DNA from: an uncultured Nocardioides sp.
GTDB taxonomy: Bacteria; Actinomycetota; Actinomycetes; Propionibacteriales; Nocardioidaceae
NCBI RefSeq assembly: GCF_947488025.1
Contig: NZ_CANKYS010000004.1
Coordinates: 124,001-188,000, forward strand
DNA length: 64,000 nucleotides
Direction of reading: 5' to 3'
The position numbers and the translations under genes are program-made. The notes beneath the pieces are model-generated. The model was not told where the DNA came from, did no database searches, and saw nothing but the letters and a program-made list of their open reading frames with translations. Positions 44,901 through 54,782 of the stretch are shown here, in pieces; within the stretch, counting starts at the first letter, position 1, and every line of letters begins with the position of its first letter.

Positions 44901-47900
44901 ATTCCGAGCACGACCAAGGGCTGGGGGATGCAGGAAGATTGGCGTCCTGGCCAGGATGGCCTAGGGCAAGCCACTTGTAGCTGCCATCTGGGTTTATAGT
45001 CCTTGTCAGTCGCCCGGCGCAATCATAGAGCTGCTTAACGGAGGCCACATCTTCTGTCGTCGGGTCAAATTGCCATCCTGCGGCGAAGAAGGGTTCGAAT
45101 ACTTCGACGACCTGACCTTTCGAGTCGTATCTCTTTACATCACTTACAACGACTCGTTCATCGTCGTGCCCAAGCGCGAAAATCTCTTCACCATCGCCGG
45201 AATGCCACCGAGAGACTCCAGCGCTGCGCCGCACCTGGCATATCCGACCAAACCCGTCCGAATACTCCCGAACTTGTTCCGTCCGTGTGTTGCCACCGGT
45301 CACGCTGGTTGGTCTGCGGTGTTCGGTCCGTCGGGTGGTATGAACGTATAGGGGTGAAGATCGAACAAGGACTGAGTCGCCGTGCCTTTTGACCTCAAGT
45401 ATCGTTGATCCGCAATCGATCAGCCAAGCGGTTCCTGCACTTCGTTCATCGATCACCGGCGCAGACGCTTGCGGGTGTGACCACTCAACGAGCCTAGCGA
45501 TCTCACTCGGGACCTTCCCAAGCTCTAAGTCGGCACATACATGCATGCCGAAGTGTTCCGAATGAAACGGTTCGAGCCCATATTCGAAGGTCGTCCCAGG
45601 GTCATCAGCAGGGTCACCCGTATTCTCATCGACTCGACCGCACGCTGCAATCGACGAGACTAGTCCAAGAGGCGTATAGGTAAAAAGCGTTCGATTTCCG
45701 TTCGGGTCGATGAGCTCCAGCGGTTGCCCCGAGGTGTAGTCATAGGTTGCGTGCGACTCGAGCCCGAGCGGGTCGATAATCCTCTTCAGGAATACGCCGA
45801 AGCGGTCATACTCGAACCGTGTCGTATGGCCAAGTGCGTCCGCAGTTGCTTGGACAAGCCCTTGGGAGGGACCGTCCGTTCGGTGAAAGTCGTATAAGTG
45901 CCTTTCGGTGCGTCTGTAGTAGCGCCCCGTTGATTGCTCGCTTGCGGGCTGGTACCGATAACCGCCTTGAGCCGGCGTGGCGACCCGAAAACTGTCGGGA
46001 TATGACTTCCCCCAAGGGCCGTTTTCCAGCAAGTACGGCGGTACCAGGTTTGTACCCGGGCGCAACTCATATGCCATGCTTATGATCTCGTCAGTCAAGG
46101 CCAGGTCTTCAACCATTGTGATGGCCCCATACCGGCCAACCTCGCCGAGTGGCAGGTGCTCTCGTGCTTCGGCCCCGTGAGGCGCCGAAGTGTCGCAGTC
46201 GTAGTAGTTGAGCGTTTCCCCTACGAGCGTCCTAATCGTCATACCAGGAGTAGTTAGGATACTTCGCAATGACGCGGATATACTGGCCTCAAGCTTCCAC
46301 GTCGTCTCGGTGGCGATGCGATCTCGAATACGCGCACCAGTTCTGCGTGGCTGCGCATACCTGAGAATGCGCTGGCCAATGATATATGACCGATGCGACT
46401 CATCGTCGGGTCGTCTCCAACCGTGAGGGCACCCGATGGTGGTCCACTTCCGCGCCTGCCCGAACGAATCATAATCTTCCGCAAGGGTGATCTGTGTCCG
46501 CGGATCGTCGCCTTGCTCCCATTCCGTCTTTCGTTCGGCGGCGAATCGCGCGTGGCAAGATCCGCCTATGGTTTGCGGTCGGTACGATCGTTCGACAACA
46601 GTGATCGGTACCCCGCCTGCGCGATCAAGTTGTTTGGCTTCCCATAACTCCGATCGTGCGAGCTTCCCGCGGTGCGCTCGAGCCGTGTCTGCAGTTGGCA
46701 CGTCTGCGCGTGTTGCAATCAGGGCGTCGAGGAAGTTTGGGTCTCCTGCCCATTGTTCCGAACGGAACGTTGCCAGCCGTGGCTTTGCCTTGCCTCCCAT
46801 GAGACCGGTATGGAACCAAGTCCTGGCCACCGTGGGGGGCGATTGTGTCAGCCAACTCCACGGTTCGCCTTCATTGGCGCCTGATGCACTAGCGAGGAAC
46901 TGCTCGGAATCCTTTTGCTCAACGAAACCAAACCCGCAGAACTCTCTCTCGTTCCCATCCCAGTATCCATGCCTATACGAGAGGGTGCTTGTCAACGTGG
47001 TGGCAGAAACGAGGTCTGACACTTCCACCCTCGATACACAGTGCACCGGGAATGGAATCGGCGCAACGGCGATTCCACTCTCGGACGATTCGACCGTAGC
47101 GACGCGGTAGTCGACATGCGTCTTCCGTCCGCAGTTGTTGTTGATATCTGTAAGCAAATACGGCTTGACGCCGCCGGCTACATCGAGGTAATAATACGTT
47201 GCCGTGCCGGAGCCCGGATCTCTGACGGACCAGAGGAGTCCCAGCGTGCCATTACCGAGCAAATCGACGGCTCGCATAGTTTCCAGGTCGAGGCTCGGCG
47301 GGATGTTATTGAAGTCGATTGGATCCGACCATCGATTGCCGCAGCTGTTAAGCCAGATCCTGATCGAGCCAGGGGACATATACACAGCGTCCGCGTATCC
47401 ATCCCCGTCGACATCGGCAAACAGTAGCCGCCTGGGTTCGAAGTCGTCACCCGCTCTCAACCTATTCTCGAACTGTTGTCTGACGCCGTAGCGGCCGTAT
47501 CCCATGTGGGGCCAGTACTCAACGACCCCTGAGAAGTTGACGTAGGCTACGTCAAGCGGACCGTCGCCCGAGAGGTTTGCTAAACGGGCTTGGCCCGTTG
47601 CGTCGCCGAAGAACACGTCAGGGAAGACCTCGGATGATCGCCTAGGAACTTCCTGCGTCATCCACCCCGCAGCGCCTCGGTTGTAATGAAACACAAATGC
47701 GGCGTCTTCCGTGGTCACAAAATCCATCAAACCGTCGCCGTCCGCGTCCAACGCTTGGGTACGTGGATCACCCACGTCAAAGCGTGGCGGTCTACTGAAC
47801 GTAATCGGCTGATCGGCGTTCCACCCAATCCCGAGGCGAGTCTCGTAATATGCGGCTGACTCGCCCGATGCAATTAGCAGGTCGCCGTGGCCAAGCCCTC

Positions 47901-49224
47901 GCATATCTGCGAACCGGGCAGAAGCATCAGCAAGGGATACATCCGGGCCAGGAACGTTGTCTCGTACTTCTGCGAACTGAGCGTTACCTTCATTCCGCCA
48001 GTACCTGTGCCCATTTCGCGAAATTTGAACTATCCCAGGAAGTCCGCGACCGTCGAGGTCGAACGGTTCGATCTCGGGGTGAGCGAACCCCCCGGACGGA
48101 AGTCCGTGGCCGTCGGCCTGTAGCACGTATAGCTCGGGCGATTCAGCAAAGGGCGAGTAGCCAAACTGCATGGCGGGCAAAGCCTCATCTGACCCGTCCC
48201 GATGCCCGGTTGCCGCAATCTCGGAAAGGAGAGACGCTGCGTTTCTCACCTTCCCGCTCGCGAGCCGACGCAGAGAGCCGGCTTCCGAGTCAGGACTGGA
48301 ACCGTGCGCTTCCCAAGAAGGCTCGGTGTTGGACGCGTCATCGTCAGCGTACCGGAATTTGTACGAGCGCACGGTCTGAAGGCGCTCTGACTCGTCGCGC
48401 ACAGACACGTAGATGCCGTTACAGCGCTGCGTGGTGCGGACCTCGAAACCGGGTGTATACACCGAAAACGGGTCGGGTCGGGTCTCGTAGCTGTAGTGAA
48501 GTTGTACGCGATAGGCATCATTGGCGTAGTCTGCGTATTGGACAGTGCGAAGGTACGATTGCGCTTCGCGCTCAGAGGCGGAATATTCGTATCGAATACT
48601 ATTGCCGAACGTGTCAGTTTCGAGCGTCAATCTCCACGCGAAGATCTTCGGTTCGTCCGTCTTCGAATATTCAGCCACAACACCTGGATCCCGCCAACTT
48701 CCCAAGTGCGAGGGCGTCCTGTCCTCGGGACGGGTGCCAAAGTACTGAGTCCGACCGTTTACAAGTCTAACTATCCAATAGTCCGCGCCTTTCCCATCGC
48801 CGGCGTGTTCGATCTCGGCGTAAAGTTCTTCGATCCGTGGCCGATATGTTGCTTTGTCTGAGCCATTCGTGATGGGAAGCAGTTCGCCTGCGCCGGTCAT
48901 TTGGAAGATGTCCTTGTCAGGGCCAGCGAGGTGCTTGAGAGCTCTTGAGCCATAGCGCGGTATCCCCTTGGCATGCACACGGCAGATCCAAGGGGTGGAG
49001 TCACTCCACCCGATTCCGAAGATGCCATTGCCTGACGTAGAGGAATACTTTAGAGCGAGATGTGGCTCGAAACCGTTTCTGCCCGGGGGTATCTGCAAGG
49101 GTACCGACATGTGTCCGGTGCCTGTGTGCGCGTCGGGCGTGAATGTGTCGCCGATGCCCTTGAGCGATCCGCCCCCTTGAGGTACGGATATGACTTGGTC
49201 GCCAACTCCGGATTTGTTTCCCAT
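41932..49224 (-). CDS. Giant SpvB/TcB-Rhs polymorphic toxin
   Basis: The 2430-residue protein starts with an SpvB-like domain (PQGGGSLKGIGDTFTPDAHT, SVPLQIPPGRNGFEPHLALK). Next come FG-GAP-like repeats (DLDGRGLPGIVQIS, DADGDGLMDF, DVDGDGYADAV) and TcdB-mid type regions. Rhs/YD repeats follow from about residue 1150 to 2120. The Rhs core ends with GLYYFGLRYYAPSLARWASP (about 2135). Then come a hydrophobic segment (2184-2218), a Pro-rich linker and a C-terminal domain of about 105 residues (YPNGSNYHRHNPQGHQ, HGHGHLPGTGPGKKGQGKS, DAHWPI), which recalls type 24 toxin domains. No signal peptide is visible. Codon use is far less GC-rich than in the flanks. Confidence 0.93.
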   Translation of the reverse strand: MGNKSGVGDQVISVPQGGGSLKGIGDTFTPDAHTGTGHMSVPLQIPPGRNGFEPHLALKYSSTSGNGIFGIGWSDSTPWICRVHAKGIPRYGSRALKHLAGPDKDIFQMTGAGELLPITNGSDKATYRPRIEELYAEIEHAGDGKGADYWIVRLVNGRTQYFGTRPEDRTPSHLGSWRDPGVVAEYSKTDEPKIFAWRLTLETDTFGNSIRYEYSASEREAQSYLRTVQYADYANDAYRVQLHYSYETRPDPFSVYTPGFEVRTTQRCNGIYVSVRDESERLQTVRSYKFRYADDDASNTEPSWEAHGSSPDSEAGSLRRLASGKVRNAASLLSEIAATGHRDGSDEALPAMQFGYSPFAESPELYVLQADGHGLPSGGFAHPEIEPFDLDGRGLPGIVQISRNGHRYWRNEGNAQFAEVRDNVPGPDVSLADASARFADMRGLGHGDLLIASGESAAYYETRLGIGWNADQPITFSRPPRFDVGDPRTQALDADGDGLMDFVTTEDAAFVFHYNRGAAGWMTQEVPRRSSEVFPDVFFGDATGQARLANLSGDGPLDVAYVNFSGVVEYWPHMGYGRYGVRQQFENRLRAGDDFEPRRLLFADVDGDGYADAVYMSPGSIRIWLNSCGNRWSDPIDFNNIPPSLDLETMRAVDLLGNGTLGLLWSVRDPGSGTATYYYLDVAGGVKPYLLTDINNNCGRKTHVDYRVATVESSESGIAVAPIPFPVHCVSRVEVSDLVSATTLTSTLSYRHGYWDGNEREFCGFGFVEQKDSEQFLASASGANEGEPWSWLTQSPPTVARTWFHTGLMGGKAKPRLATFRSEQWAGDPNFLDALIATRADVPTADTARAHRGKLARSELWEAKQLDRAGGVPITVVERSYRPQTIGGSCHARFAAERKTEWEQGDDPRTQITLAEDYDSFGQARKWTTIGCPHGWRRPDDESHRSYIIGQRILRYAQPRRTGARIRDRIATETTWKLEASISASLRSILTTPGMTIRTLVGETLNYYDCDTSAPHGAEAREHLPLGEVGRYGAITMVEDLALTDEIISMAYELRPGTNLVPPYLLENGPWGKSYPDSFRVATPAQGGYRYQPASEQSTGRYYRRTERHLYDFHRTDGPSQGLVQATADALGHTTRFEYDRFGVFLKRIIDPLGLESHATYDYTSGQPLELIDPNGNRTLFTYTPLGLVSSIAACGRVDENTGDPADDPGTTFEYGLEPFHSEHFGMHVCADLELGKVPSEIARLVEWSHPQASAPVIDERSAGTAWLIDCGSTILEVKRHGDSVLVRSSPLYVHTTRRTEHRRPTSVTGGNTRTEQVREYSDGFGRICQVRRSAGVSRWHSGDGEEIFALGHDDERVVVSDVKRYDSKGQVVEVFEPFFAAGWQFDPTTEDVASVKQLYDCAGRLTRTINPDGSYKWLALGHPGQDANLPASPSPWSCSEYDENDTSGTSINPSGNAIPRPSDELHALGVTQHLMTPKVSHFDAFGRLVRITVDFGRDAATRFGHTDFSYDYRGNLIESTDELRRLAKSTVYDLLDRPLWSWTPDAGWTTQVYDAAGNVVERRNSAGSIVLASFDGGNRIARRWNAQSGYVNSNATLLGESFTYGDEVYLHDRSSAGIGKNSLGRLWKQHDEAGVAIFSYDFKGNISDVSRQFYSDERIFRDEVHRANWAATDEYTDLDPRVYSETLLYDAQNRVTRHQTRASDDDPDHVQTVMPTYNSRGLLESVTTSVAGDAPSIVGILLREYNARGQTLVEEFANGLVRRYRYDTVTGRLKRCTTGRPINLESSTDAGSIEDLYYRYDPVGNLLSIVDSSSGAGVRGNVEGFRFHPDSPDVARRLASGDSLARQYGYDAAYRLVSATGRQLSGESRFSRDRRPTNAEHMTSIYSERYIYDPASNLISLIHVQGSEQWRRDYTFGAMTPEEWTYASQHWAEVDERWEGAPPNRVTSIRNGVSRIVETLRYDDSGNVIESNANARYSWNAHGQLVAFHVASGAHSESLQARYVYDASGRRVKKVLRKMGEVLSTVYPNDSFVEVSKSRGFGAPEPLRFQEIYLWDGTARVASLRHGQTTSRRDKLPAVRYLIADRCGSVTASVDSAGELLSRSEFSPFGDETLGSAALGRYLFAGKELDEESGLYYFGLRYYAPSLARWASPDPAGSLDGLNCYTYCRQNPLRLQDKTGGLSGLEVGALFVPGVGQVLAAVAVAGLIGYGVYRAVEAMSPPSPSASGAPEPTPAPPPAPAQNPPSTPAPAPQPSPAPTPAPASQPSPNPAPAPSPTPNPAPPASPTSSPQDAPKSAPPTPDNPSAPQSPAEGAGDPGSLPATVDPRTGSEVGRFIVDPKGNTMIEPKGGSTTPYPPSNPNSPDTHTRYPNGSNYHRHNPQGHQNNPTPHGHGHLPGTGPGKKGQGKSIDPHGNPVDPNSKDAHWPIRR

Positions 49225-49235
49225 CTGGCGCTTCC

Positions 49236-49631
49236 CTAGAAGGGCGGTTCGCTAGCGAGGAGTAGAACGGCCACCACTCCGAGAAAGGCGATGAAGAAGA
49301 GTATGGTGAGACCGACCGCGATCCATTGAAGCACGGCTCGCTTCTTCCTAATCTCGGCTCCCGTGGTCTTGTTCTTGATGGTTTCTGCTCTGAGCGTGCC
49401 GTCTTTCCACTTGCCGTCCACTTGAACTCGCTCGCCATTAGCGACAAAACCGGTGAATCCGACTGCGTACATCTCAACAGCTATCAGGAAACTCCGGTTC
49501 GGTTCATTCGCGTCGCCGACTTCGAGTCGAAACGAAAGGACCCGACGCGAACCTAGGCTTACGGGTTCTACTCGCTCGCGCACGGGCTCGCGGACGATGC
49601 CCTCCACTGGTGGTTGCGGTTCGTTTCGCAT
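49236..49631 (-). CDS. Membrane-anchored partner encoded before the Rhs toxin
   Basis: The 131-residue protein has a soluble N-terminal part (VLSFRLEVGDANEPNRSFLI, VGFTGFVANGERVQVDGKWK, AETIKNKTTGAEIRKKRAVL) that could be a small beta-barrel, and one C-terminal membrane helix (WIAVGLTILFFIAFLGVVAV). The ATG has the SD taggag. The toxin starts 11 bp after its stop, so the two are cotranscribed. It may help export, anchor or fold the toxin; this is inferred from the linkage alone. Confidence 0.8.
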   Translation of the reverse strand: MRNEPQPPVEGIVREPVRERVEPVSLGSRRVLSFRLEVGDANEPNRSFLIAVEMYAVGFTGFVANGERVQVDGKWKDGTLRAETIKNKTTGAEIRKKRAVLQWIAVGLTILFFIAFLGVVAVLLLASEPPF

Positions 49632-50142
49632 CGCTCTCCTAGTTCGATTCAGTTTGCAGGAAGCGCTGCGAGTCGTATCCAGCGCACGCGCAGGCGCTGG
49701 ATCACTAACGTCGAGACCTGCTCACGTGACTCAACGCTCCTCTCTTGACCTGGCAAGTTCAAGAGCAACCACGTATCTGCCGCGGCATCTGGGCAACGCT
49801 GCCCGAGAGGGTCGCGAGGTTGCCGTGTACGTCTCAGGCGATGTCATCGCCCATCCGAATGGTTGTCGCGCTGGTCAGTGGAATGGCGCAGGTCGGTCAA
49901 AGGGTCGGGCGCGCGATCGTCGTGCGGAATCGTGGAGTGCAGCCCAGATCACTGGACGGCAAGGTACGGTGGCGCGCAGGTTGAGCTGTTGGCTTCACCT
50001 TTGGGGCAGGACCAGAGGTACACGGCGTGGCTAGTCGTTGTGTCTGCAGCCGCGGCGGTTCGCTGCGCCCTTTGAGGCACGCTCAATCTGGGCGAAGCGC
50101 AGCGGGGTACGCGTCCCACATCGGAAACCCGCAAGCCCTGGG
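49632..50142. other. Gap of about 510 bp at the right edge of the island
   Basis: I see no convincing gene here. Two short plus-strand frames (49745-49984 and 49863-50075) have no SD and no recognisable protein pattern. Composition rises towards the rimK end. No integrase, tRNA or perfect repeat shared with the left edge is seen. Confidence 0.6.
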
Positions 50143-51333
<1,191 letters not shown>

Positions 51334-51385
51334 GGTCAGTCATCCAACCACCTGCCCCAGAGGCCCCACCTGCCAAGATGGCCCG

Positions 51386-51889
51386 GTGGACTCCGCCCCC
51401 CTGTCGCCCGGCCCCGGCGAGGTCGACGACGCCAAGGTCGTCGTCGGCTGGCGCGAGTGGGTGGCGCTGCCGCAGGCCGACGTGGCGTGGGTGAAGGCCA
51501 AGATCGACACCGGCGCGAAGTCGTCCTCGATCCACGCCTTCGACCTCGAGGCCCACCAGCAGGACGGCCAGGAGTGGGTGCGCTTCTCCATCCACCCGTG
51601 GCAGCGCTCCGACGAGGACCACGTCGAGCTCAGCCTGCCGGTGCTCGACATGCGCGAGGTGCGCTCGAGCAACGGCCAGGTCGAGAAGAGGTACGCCGTC
51701 GCGCTCGACGTGACGCTCGCCGGGCGCACCATCACCACCGTGATGACGCTCAGCAACCGCGACGAGATGGGCTTCCGGATGCTGATCGGGCGCGAGGCGC
51801 TCGAGCGCGGCTTCCTCGTCGACTCCTCGATCTCGTACGCCGGCGGGCGACCGCGGCGGGCCGTCCGCCGGAAGAACTGGGGCAAGTAG
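51386..51889 (+). CDS. Putative ATP-dependent zinc protease (retropepsin-like, RimB-type)
   Basis: The 167-residue protein has the aspartyl-protease-like core VVVGWREWVALPQ, then VKAKIDTGAKSSSIHAFDLE with the D-T-G-A motif, and MLIGREALERGFLVDSS. These are the hallmarks of the PF05618 family, named ATP-dependent zinc protease but retropepsin-like in fold. Homologues are often encoded next to rimK and may remove or control the added glutamates. GTG 51386 is used. Together with the divergent rimK it forms a conserved unit. Confidence 0.88.
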   Translation: MDSAPLSPGPGEVDDAKVVVGWREWVALPQADVAWVKAKIDTGAKSSSIHAFDLEAHQQDGQEWVRFSIHPWQRSDEDHVELSLPVLDMREVRSSNGQVEKRYAVALDVTLAGRTITTVMTLSNRDEMGFRMLIGREALERGFLVDSSISYAGGRPRRAVRRKNWGK

Positions 51890-51960
51890 CCCCGCATCCA
51901 CACGTGTCCGAGGAGTTGCCCTCGGCCGCGCGGATCGAGGGCGACATCGCGGACATCTGT

Positions 51961-52026
51961 GCGCACGTGCGGCGGTCGTGGCCCTCGAAACGGTGATTCA
52001 GGGGCCAGACCCGCCGCACGTGCGGC
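51961..52026. repeat. Palindromic intergenic element, copy 2
   Basis: The element begins with gcgcacgtgcggcgg and ends with ccgccgcacgtgcggc. Between them is ggccctcgaaacgg followed by ...caggggcc. It aligns with the reverse complement of 9404-9475 over nearly its whole length, including the order of the parts. It fills the gap between the convergent protease-like and RTX-like genes. Confidence 0.85.
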
Positions 52027-52040
52027 GCCGGGGCCCGGGT

Positions 52041-53357
52041 TCAGCGCAGCTTGATCTCGCAGCTTTTCAGCTTCTCGCCGCTGCAGCGGTCGCGGTTCGC
52101 CTTGCCGGTCACCGTGTCGCGGCCCTTGCCGCCGACCAGCAGGTCCCGTCCCCGGCTGCCGCCGAGCGTGTCCCGGCCGCCGTCGCCGTAGATCCTGATC
52201 CGCGACTTCCGGGCGTCGCAGTCGAGCAGGTAGCCGTCCTCACCGGTGCGCGCCGAGGCGATGTCGTCCTTGCCGGCGCGCCCCCGCACGGTCGCCTGGC
52301 AGGCGTAGAAGCGGATCTCGTCGGCCTTCTTCGTGCCACGCAGCTGCAGCTCCTTCGCACCCAGGCGGGACGTCTCGAACTCGACGAACCGGCCCTTCAC
52401 GGTCTTCCCGCCCTGGCGCATCCGCATCTTTCCGGAGGCCATGTCGAGGGAGAGCCGACGGCCGGCCCACAGGTCGACGTGGTCGTCGCCGTCCCCGCCG
52501 ACGTACCAGCTCTTGGACCCGCCCCCACCGTCCGGGGAGAGCAGGGTGTCGTCGCCACCGCCGAGGAAGAAGCGCTGCCGGCCGGGATCCGAGAAGGAGA
52601 TGTAGATCGACTCGTCGCGGTCACTGCCGTCGAAGCGGAACGCGCGCGGGGCCTGCTGCCCGGAGAAGCCGAAGTCGTCGAACCCCGTCCACCGGAGCGC
52701 GACGAAGCCGTCCTTCGTCAGCGTGCCGGCGGTGGCGTCGACCACCGCGTGCCCCGTGCCGAGGTCGGGGACCAGCGTGCTGCCGGGCCCCGCGGTCGCG
52801 TCGAGGCGGGCGTCCGCCGTCATCGGGCCGGACCAGTAGACCGTGCTGCCGGCCTGCTCCACCACGATCACGTCGCCGTTGGGGGCGCCCTTCGACCCCG
52901 AGACGACCGCGTCGACCAGCTCGCCGGCGCCCGTGTGGATCGTGTCGGGCTCGGTGTCGACGCCCGCCTCGCCCGCCACGACCCAGTCACCGCCTCGCGC
53001 CGAGCCGGTGTAGGTGTCGCTGCCCGCGCCGAGCGTGGCCGCCATCGGTCCTCGGGACGTCGACGCGTCCACCACGTCGTCGCCCGGGCCGGTCACGAGG
53101 TCGAGCTCGGGGTAGCGACCCGCGGACTCCGTCACGCACACCAGGTCGTCGCCGCCGCGGGTGTCGAGCTGGACGGCGCCGTTGGTCACCACCACGTCTG
53201 CTCCCGGGGTGCCGACCAGGTCTCGCTGGAGGTAGGAGCCGACGATCGTCGCCGGCTGCCCGTGGCAGGTCTCGCCGGCTGCCTGCGCGGTCGGCGCGGT
53301 GAGCAGCGTGGCGGAGAGCAGTCCGGTGGCGAGGCCGGCGCGCAGGAGGGGGCGCAT
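52041..53357 (-). CDS. Secreted RTX-like calcium-binding protein (1 of 3)
   Basis: The 438-residue secreted protein has a signal peptide (RPLLRAGLATGLLSATLLTAPTAQAA). Its body is full of degenerate RTX-like Gly/Asp repeats: GTPGADVVVTNGA, RGGDDLVCV, GAGSDTYTG, LGGGDDTLLS, and near the end RDTLGGSRGRDLLVGGKGRD. The C-terminus CSGEKLKSCEIKLR is shared with both downstream paralogues. Conserved Cys pairs suggest disulfides. It probably binds calcium and folds outside the cell; the role (adhesin, surface scaffold or protease-like) is unknown. The ATG follows the SD gaagga. Confidence 0.88.
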   Translation of the reverse strand: MRPLLRAGLATGLLSATLLTAPTAQAAGETCHGQPATIVGSYLQRDLVGTPGADVVVTNGAVQLDTRGGDDLVCVTESAGRYPELDLVTGPGDDVVDASTSRGPMAATLGAGSDTYTGSARGGDWVVAGEAGVDTEPDTIHTGAGELVDAVVSGSKGAPNGDVIVVEQAGSTVYWSGPMTADARLDATAGPGSTLVPDLGTGHAVVDATAGTLTKDGFVALRWTGFDDFGFSGQQAPRAFRFDGSDRDESIYISFSDPGRQRFFLGGGDDTLLSPDGGGGSKSWYVGGDGDDHVDLWAGRRLSLDMASGKMRMRQGGKTVKGRFVEFETSRLGAKELQLRGTKKADEIRFYACQATVRGRAGKDDIASARTGEDGYLLDCDARKSRIRIYGDGGRDTLGGSRGRDLLVGGKGRDTVTGKANRDRCSGEKLKSCEIKLR

Positions 53358-53409
53358 GCGGTTCCTTCGGTCGAGGTCGGTCGGGGGTACGTCGGGTGGG
53401 TTGGCGCGA

Positions 53410-54750
53410 TCAGCGCCGCCTGATCTCGCAGGAGCGGAGCTTCTCGCCGCTGCAGGTGTCGCGGCCGCTGTTGCCGAACACGGTGTCCCGACCGCGGCCA
53501 CCGACCAGCAGGTCCCGCCCGGTGCCGCCGCGCAGGAGGTCGTCGCCGCCATCGCCGAAGAGGCGGAACGCGCGCGTCCCGCACTGCAGCCGTGACGGGA
53601 AGCGCCTGCCGGAGGTGGTCTTGCCGATGACGTCCTTCCCGCCGCGACCGCGCACCGTCGCCCGGCACGCGCGGAAGCGGAGGTCGTCGGCCTTCGGCGT
53701 GCCCGTGAGAAGCAGCTTCCTCGCCCCGACGAGCTGGCTCTCGAAGCCGGTGAAGGTGCTGCGGAAGGTCGTTCCGCTGCGCACCGACTTGATCCTCTCC
53801 CGTCTGAGGTCTACGTCGAGGTTCTTGCCTCCCCAGATGAGGGCGTGGTCCTTGCCCGGCCCGCCGATGTAGCGGCTCCCGCGGGCGCCGAGGGTGTCTC
53901 CCGCACCCATCCACAGGTTGTCGTCGCCGCCGCCCAGGTCGATGCGCTGGTCCACCGTGTGGGCGCGCGAGAACCGGAGCTCGAGCTCCTCGTCCCGTCC
54001 GCTCCCGCGGAAGAAGAACGACGACGGGGTGCGCGAGGTGGAGCCCCCCGTGCGATAGCTGTCGAACCCGGTCCAGCCCAGCTGGAACGTCCCGTCCTGG
54101 CTCAGCGTGCCCCCGACGGCGTCGACGACGACCGCGCCGCTGCCCACCGTGAAGTCGAGCCTGCTGCCGCCGCCACCGTCGAGACGACCACCGGCTGCAA
54201 ACGGACCCACCCAGGTGAGGTCCCCACCACCACCGGCGAGCACCACGACGTCGCTGTTGAGCACCGTGCGGTCGGAGCCCGAGAAGACGGCGTCGACGCC
54301 GCCGGCACCCGTGGTGATGACGTCCCGCTCGGTGTCGATCGACGTGCCGGTGGCGAAGCGGTTGGTGCCGGCGTAGACCGTCTCGCCGTGCGTCGACCCG
54401 GTGTAGGTGTCACTGCCCGCACCGAGCGAGGCCCAGACGCCACCGCCCGCCGCCGAGGCGTCGACGACGTCGTCCCCGGCACCCGCGTCGACGGACATGT
54501 ACGGCTGTGTCGCCGTGCCGCCGGTGACGCAGACCAGGTCGGCGCCGCCGAGCGCACTGGTGCTCGTGGCGCCGTTGGTGACGATGACGTCGGCGCCCTC
54601 GGTGCCGGTGAGCCCGAACTGGCCGGGCGTCCCGACGACCGTGGCCGGACGCCCCTGGCAGGTGTCGGCTGCCGCCTGCGCGGCCGGCGCGGTCAGCAGC
54701 GTGGCGGCGAGGACTCCGGCGGCGAGTCCGGTGGGCAGGAGGGGGCGCAT
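53410..54750 (-). CDS. Secreted RTX-like calcium-binding protein (2 of 3)
   Basis: The 446-residue paralogue of the flanking genes has signal peptide RPLLPTGLAAGVLAATLLTA and the motifs GTEGADVIVTNGA, GGADLVCV, GAGDDVVDAS and LGGGDDNLWMGAG, ending RDLLVGGRGRDTVFGNSGRD and CSGEKLRSCEIRRR. It is the most divergent of the three in the middle: the segment KADDLRFRACRATVRGRGG lacks the DGYLLDCDARKS run found in the other two. Translation starts at ATG 54750 with the same SD gaagga. Confidence 0.88.
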   Translation of the reverse strand: MRPLLPTGLAAGVLAATLLTAPAAQAAADTCQGRPATVVGTPGQFGLTGTEGADVIVTNGATSTSALGGADLVCVTGGTATQPYMSVDAGAGDDVVDASAAGGGVWASLGAGSDTYTGSTHGETVYAGTNRFATGTSIDTERDVITTGAGGVDAVFSGSDRTVLNSDVVVLAGGGGDLTWVGPFAAGGRLDGGGGSRLDFTVGSGAVVVDAVGGTLSQDGTFQLGWTGFDSYRTGGSTSRTPSSFFFRGSGRDEELELRFSRAHTVDQRIDLGGGDDNLWMGAGDTLGARGSRYIGGPGKDHALIWGGKNLDVDLRRERIKSVRSGTTFRSTFTGFESQLVGARKLLLTGTPKADDLRFRACRATVRGRGGKDVIGKTTSGRRFPSRLQCGTRAFRLFGDGGDDLLRGGTGRDLLVGGRGRDTVFGNSGRDTCSGEKLRSCEIRRR

Positions 54751-54782
54751 CGGGTTCCTTCGGTCGTGGTGGGTCGGCGCGG

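Larger units (their letters stand above)
34802..50142. other. Accessory island with lower G+C
   Basis: Base composition changes at about 34.8 kb and returns at about 50.1 kb: hand counts are 34/60 at 36541-36600 and 26/60 at 44281-44340, against 44/60 at 20701-20760. The block holds nuclease-like genes, one of them broken, a DUF2971 gene, small orphan genes, repeated motifs and the Rhs toxin. No integrase, attachment repeat or tRNA is seen at either edge. The 34802-35016 gap contains no gene that I can support. Confidence 0.75.

Noticed and set aside
49745..50075. Short plus-strand ORFs at the right island edge, possible toxin-antitoxin gene
   Set aside because: No SD, no recognisable MazF/PemK or antitoxin motif, and several equally poor overlapping frames.
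34802..50142. Prophage or integrative element
   Set aside because: No integrase, terminase, capsid, relaxase or attachment repeats are visible; I describe it only as an accessory island.
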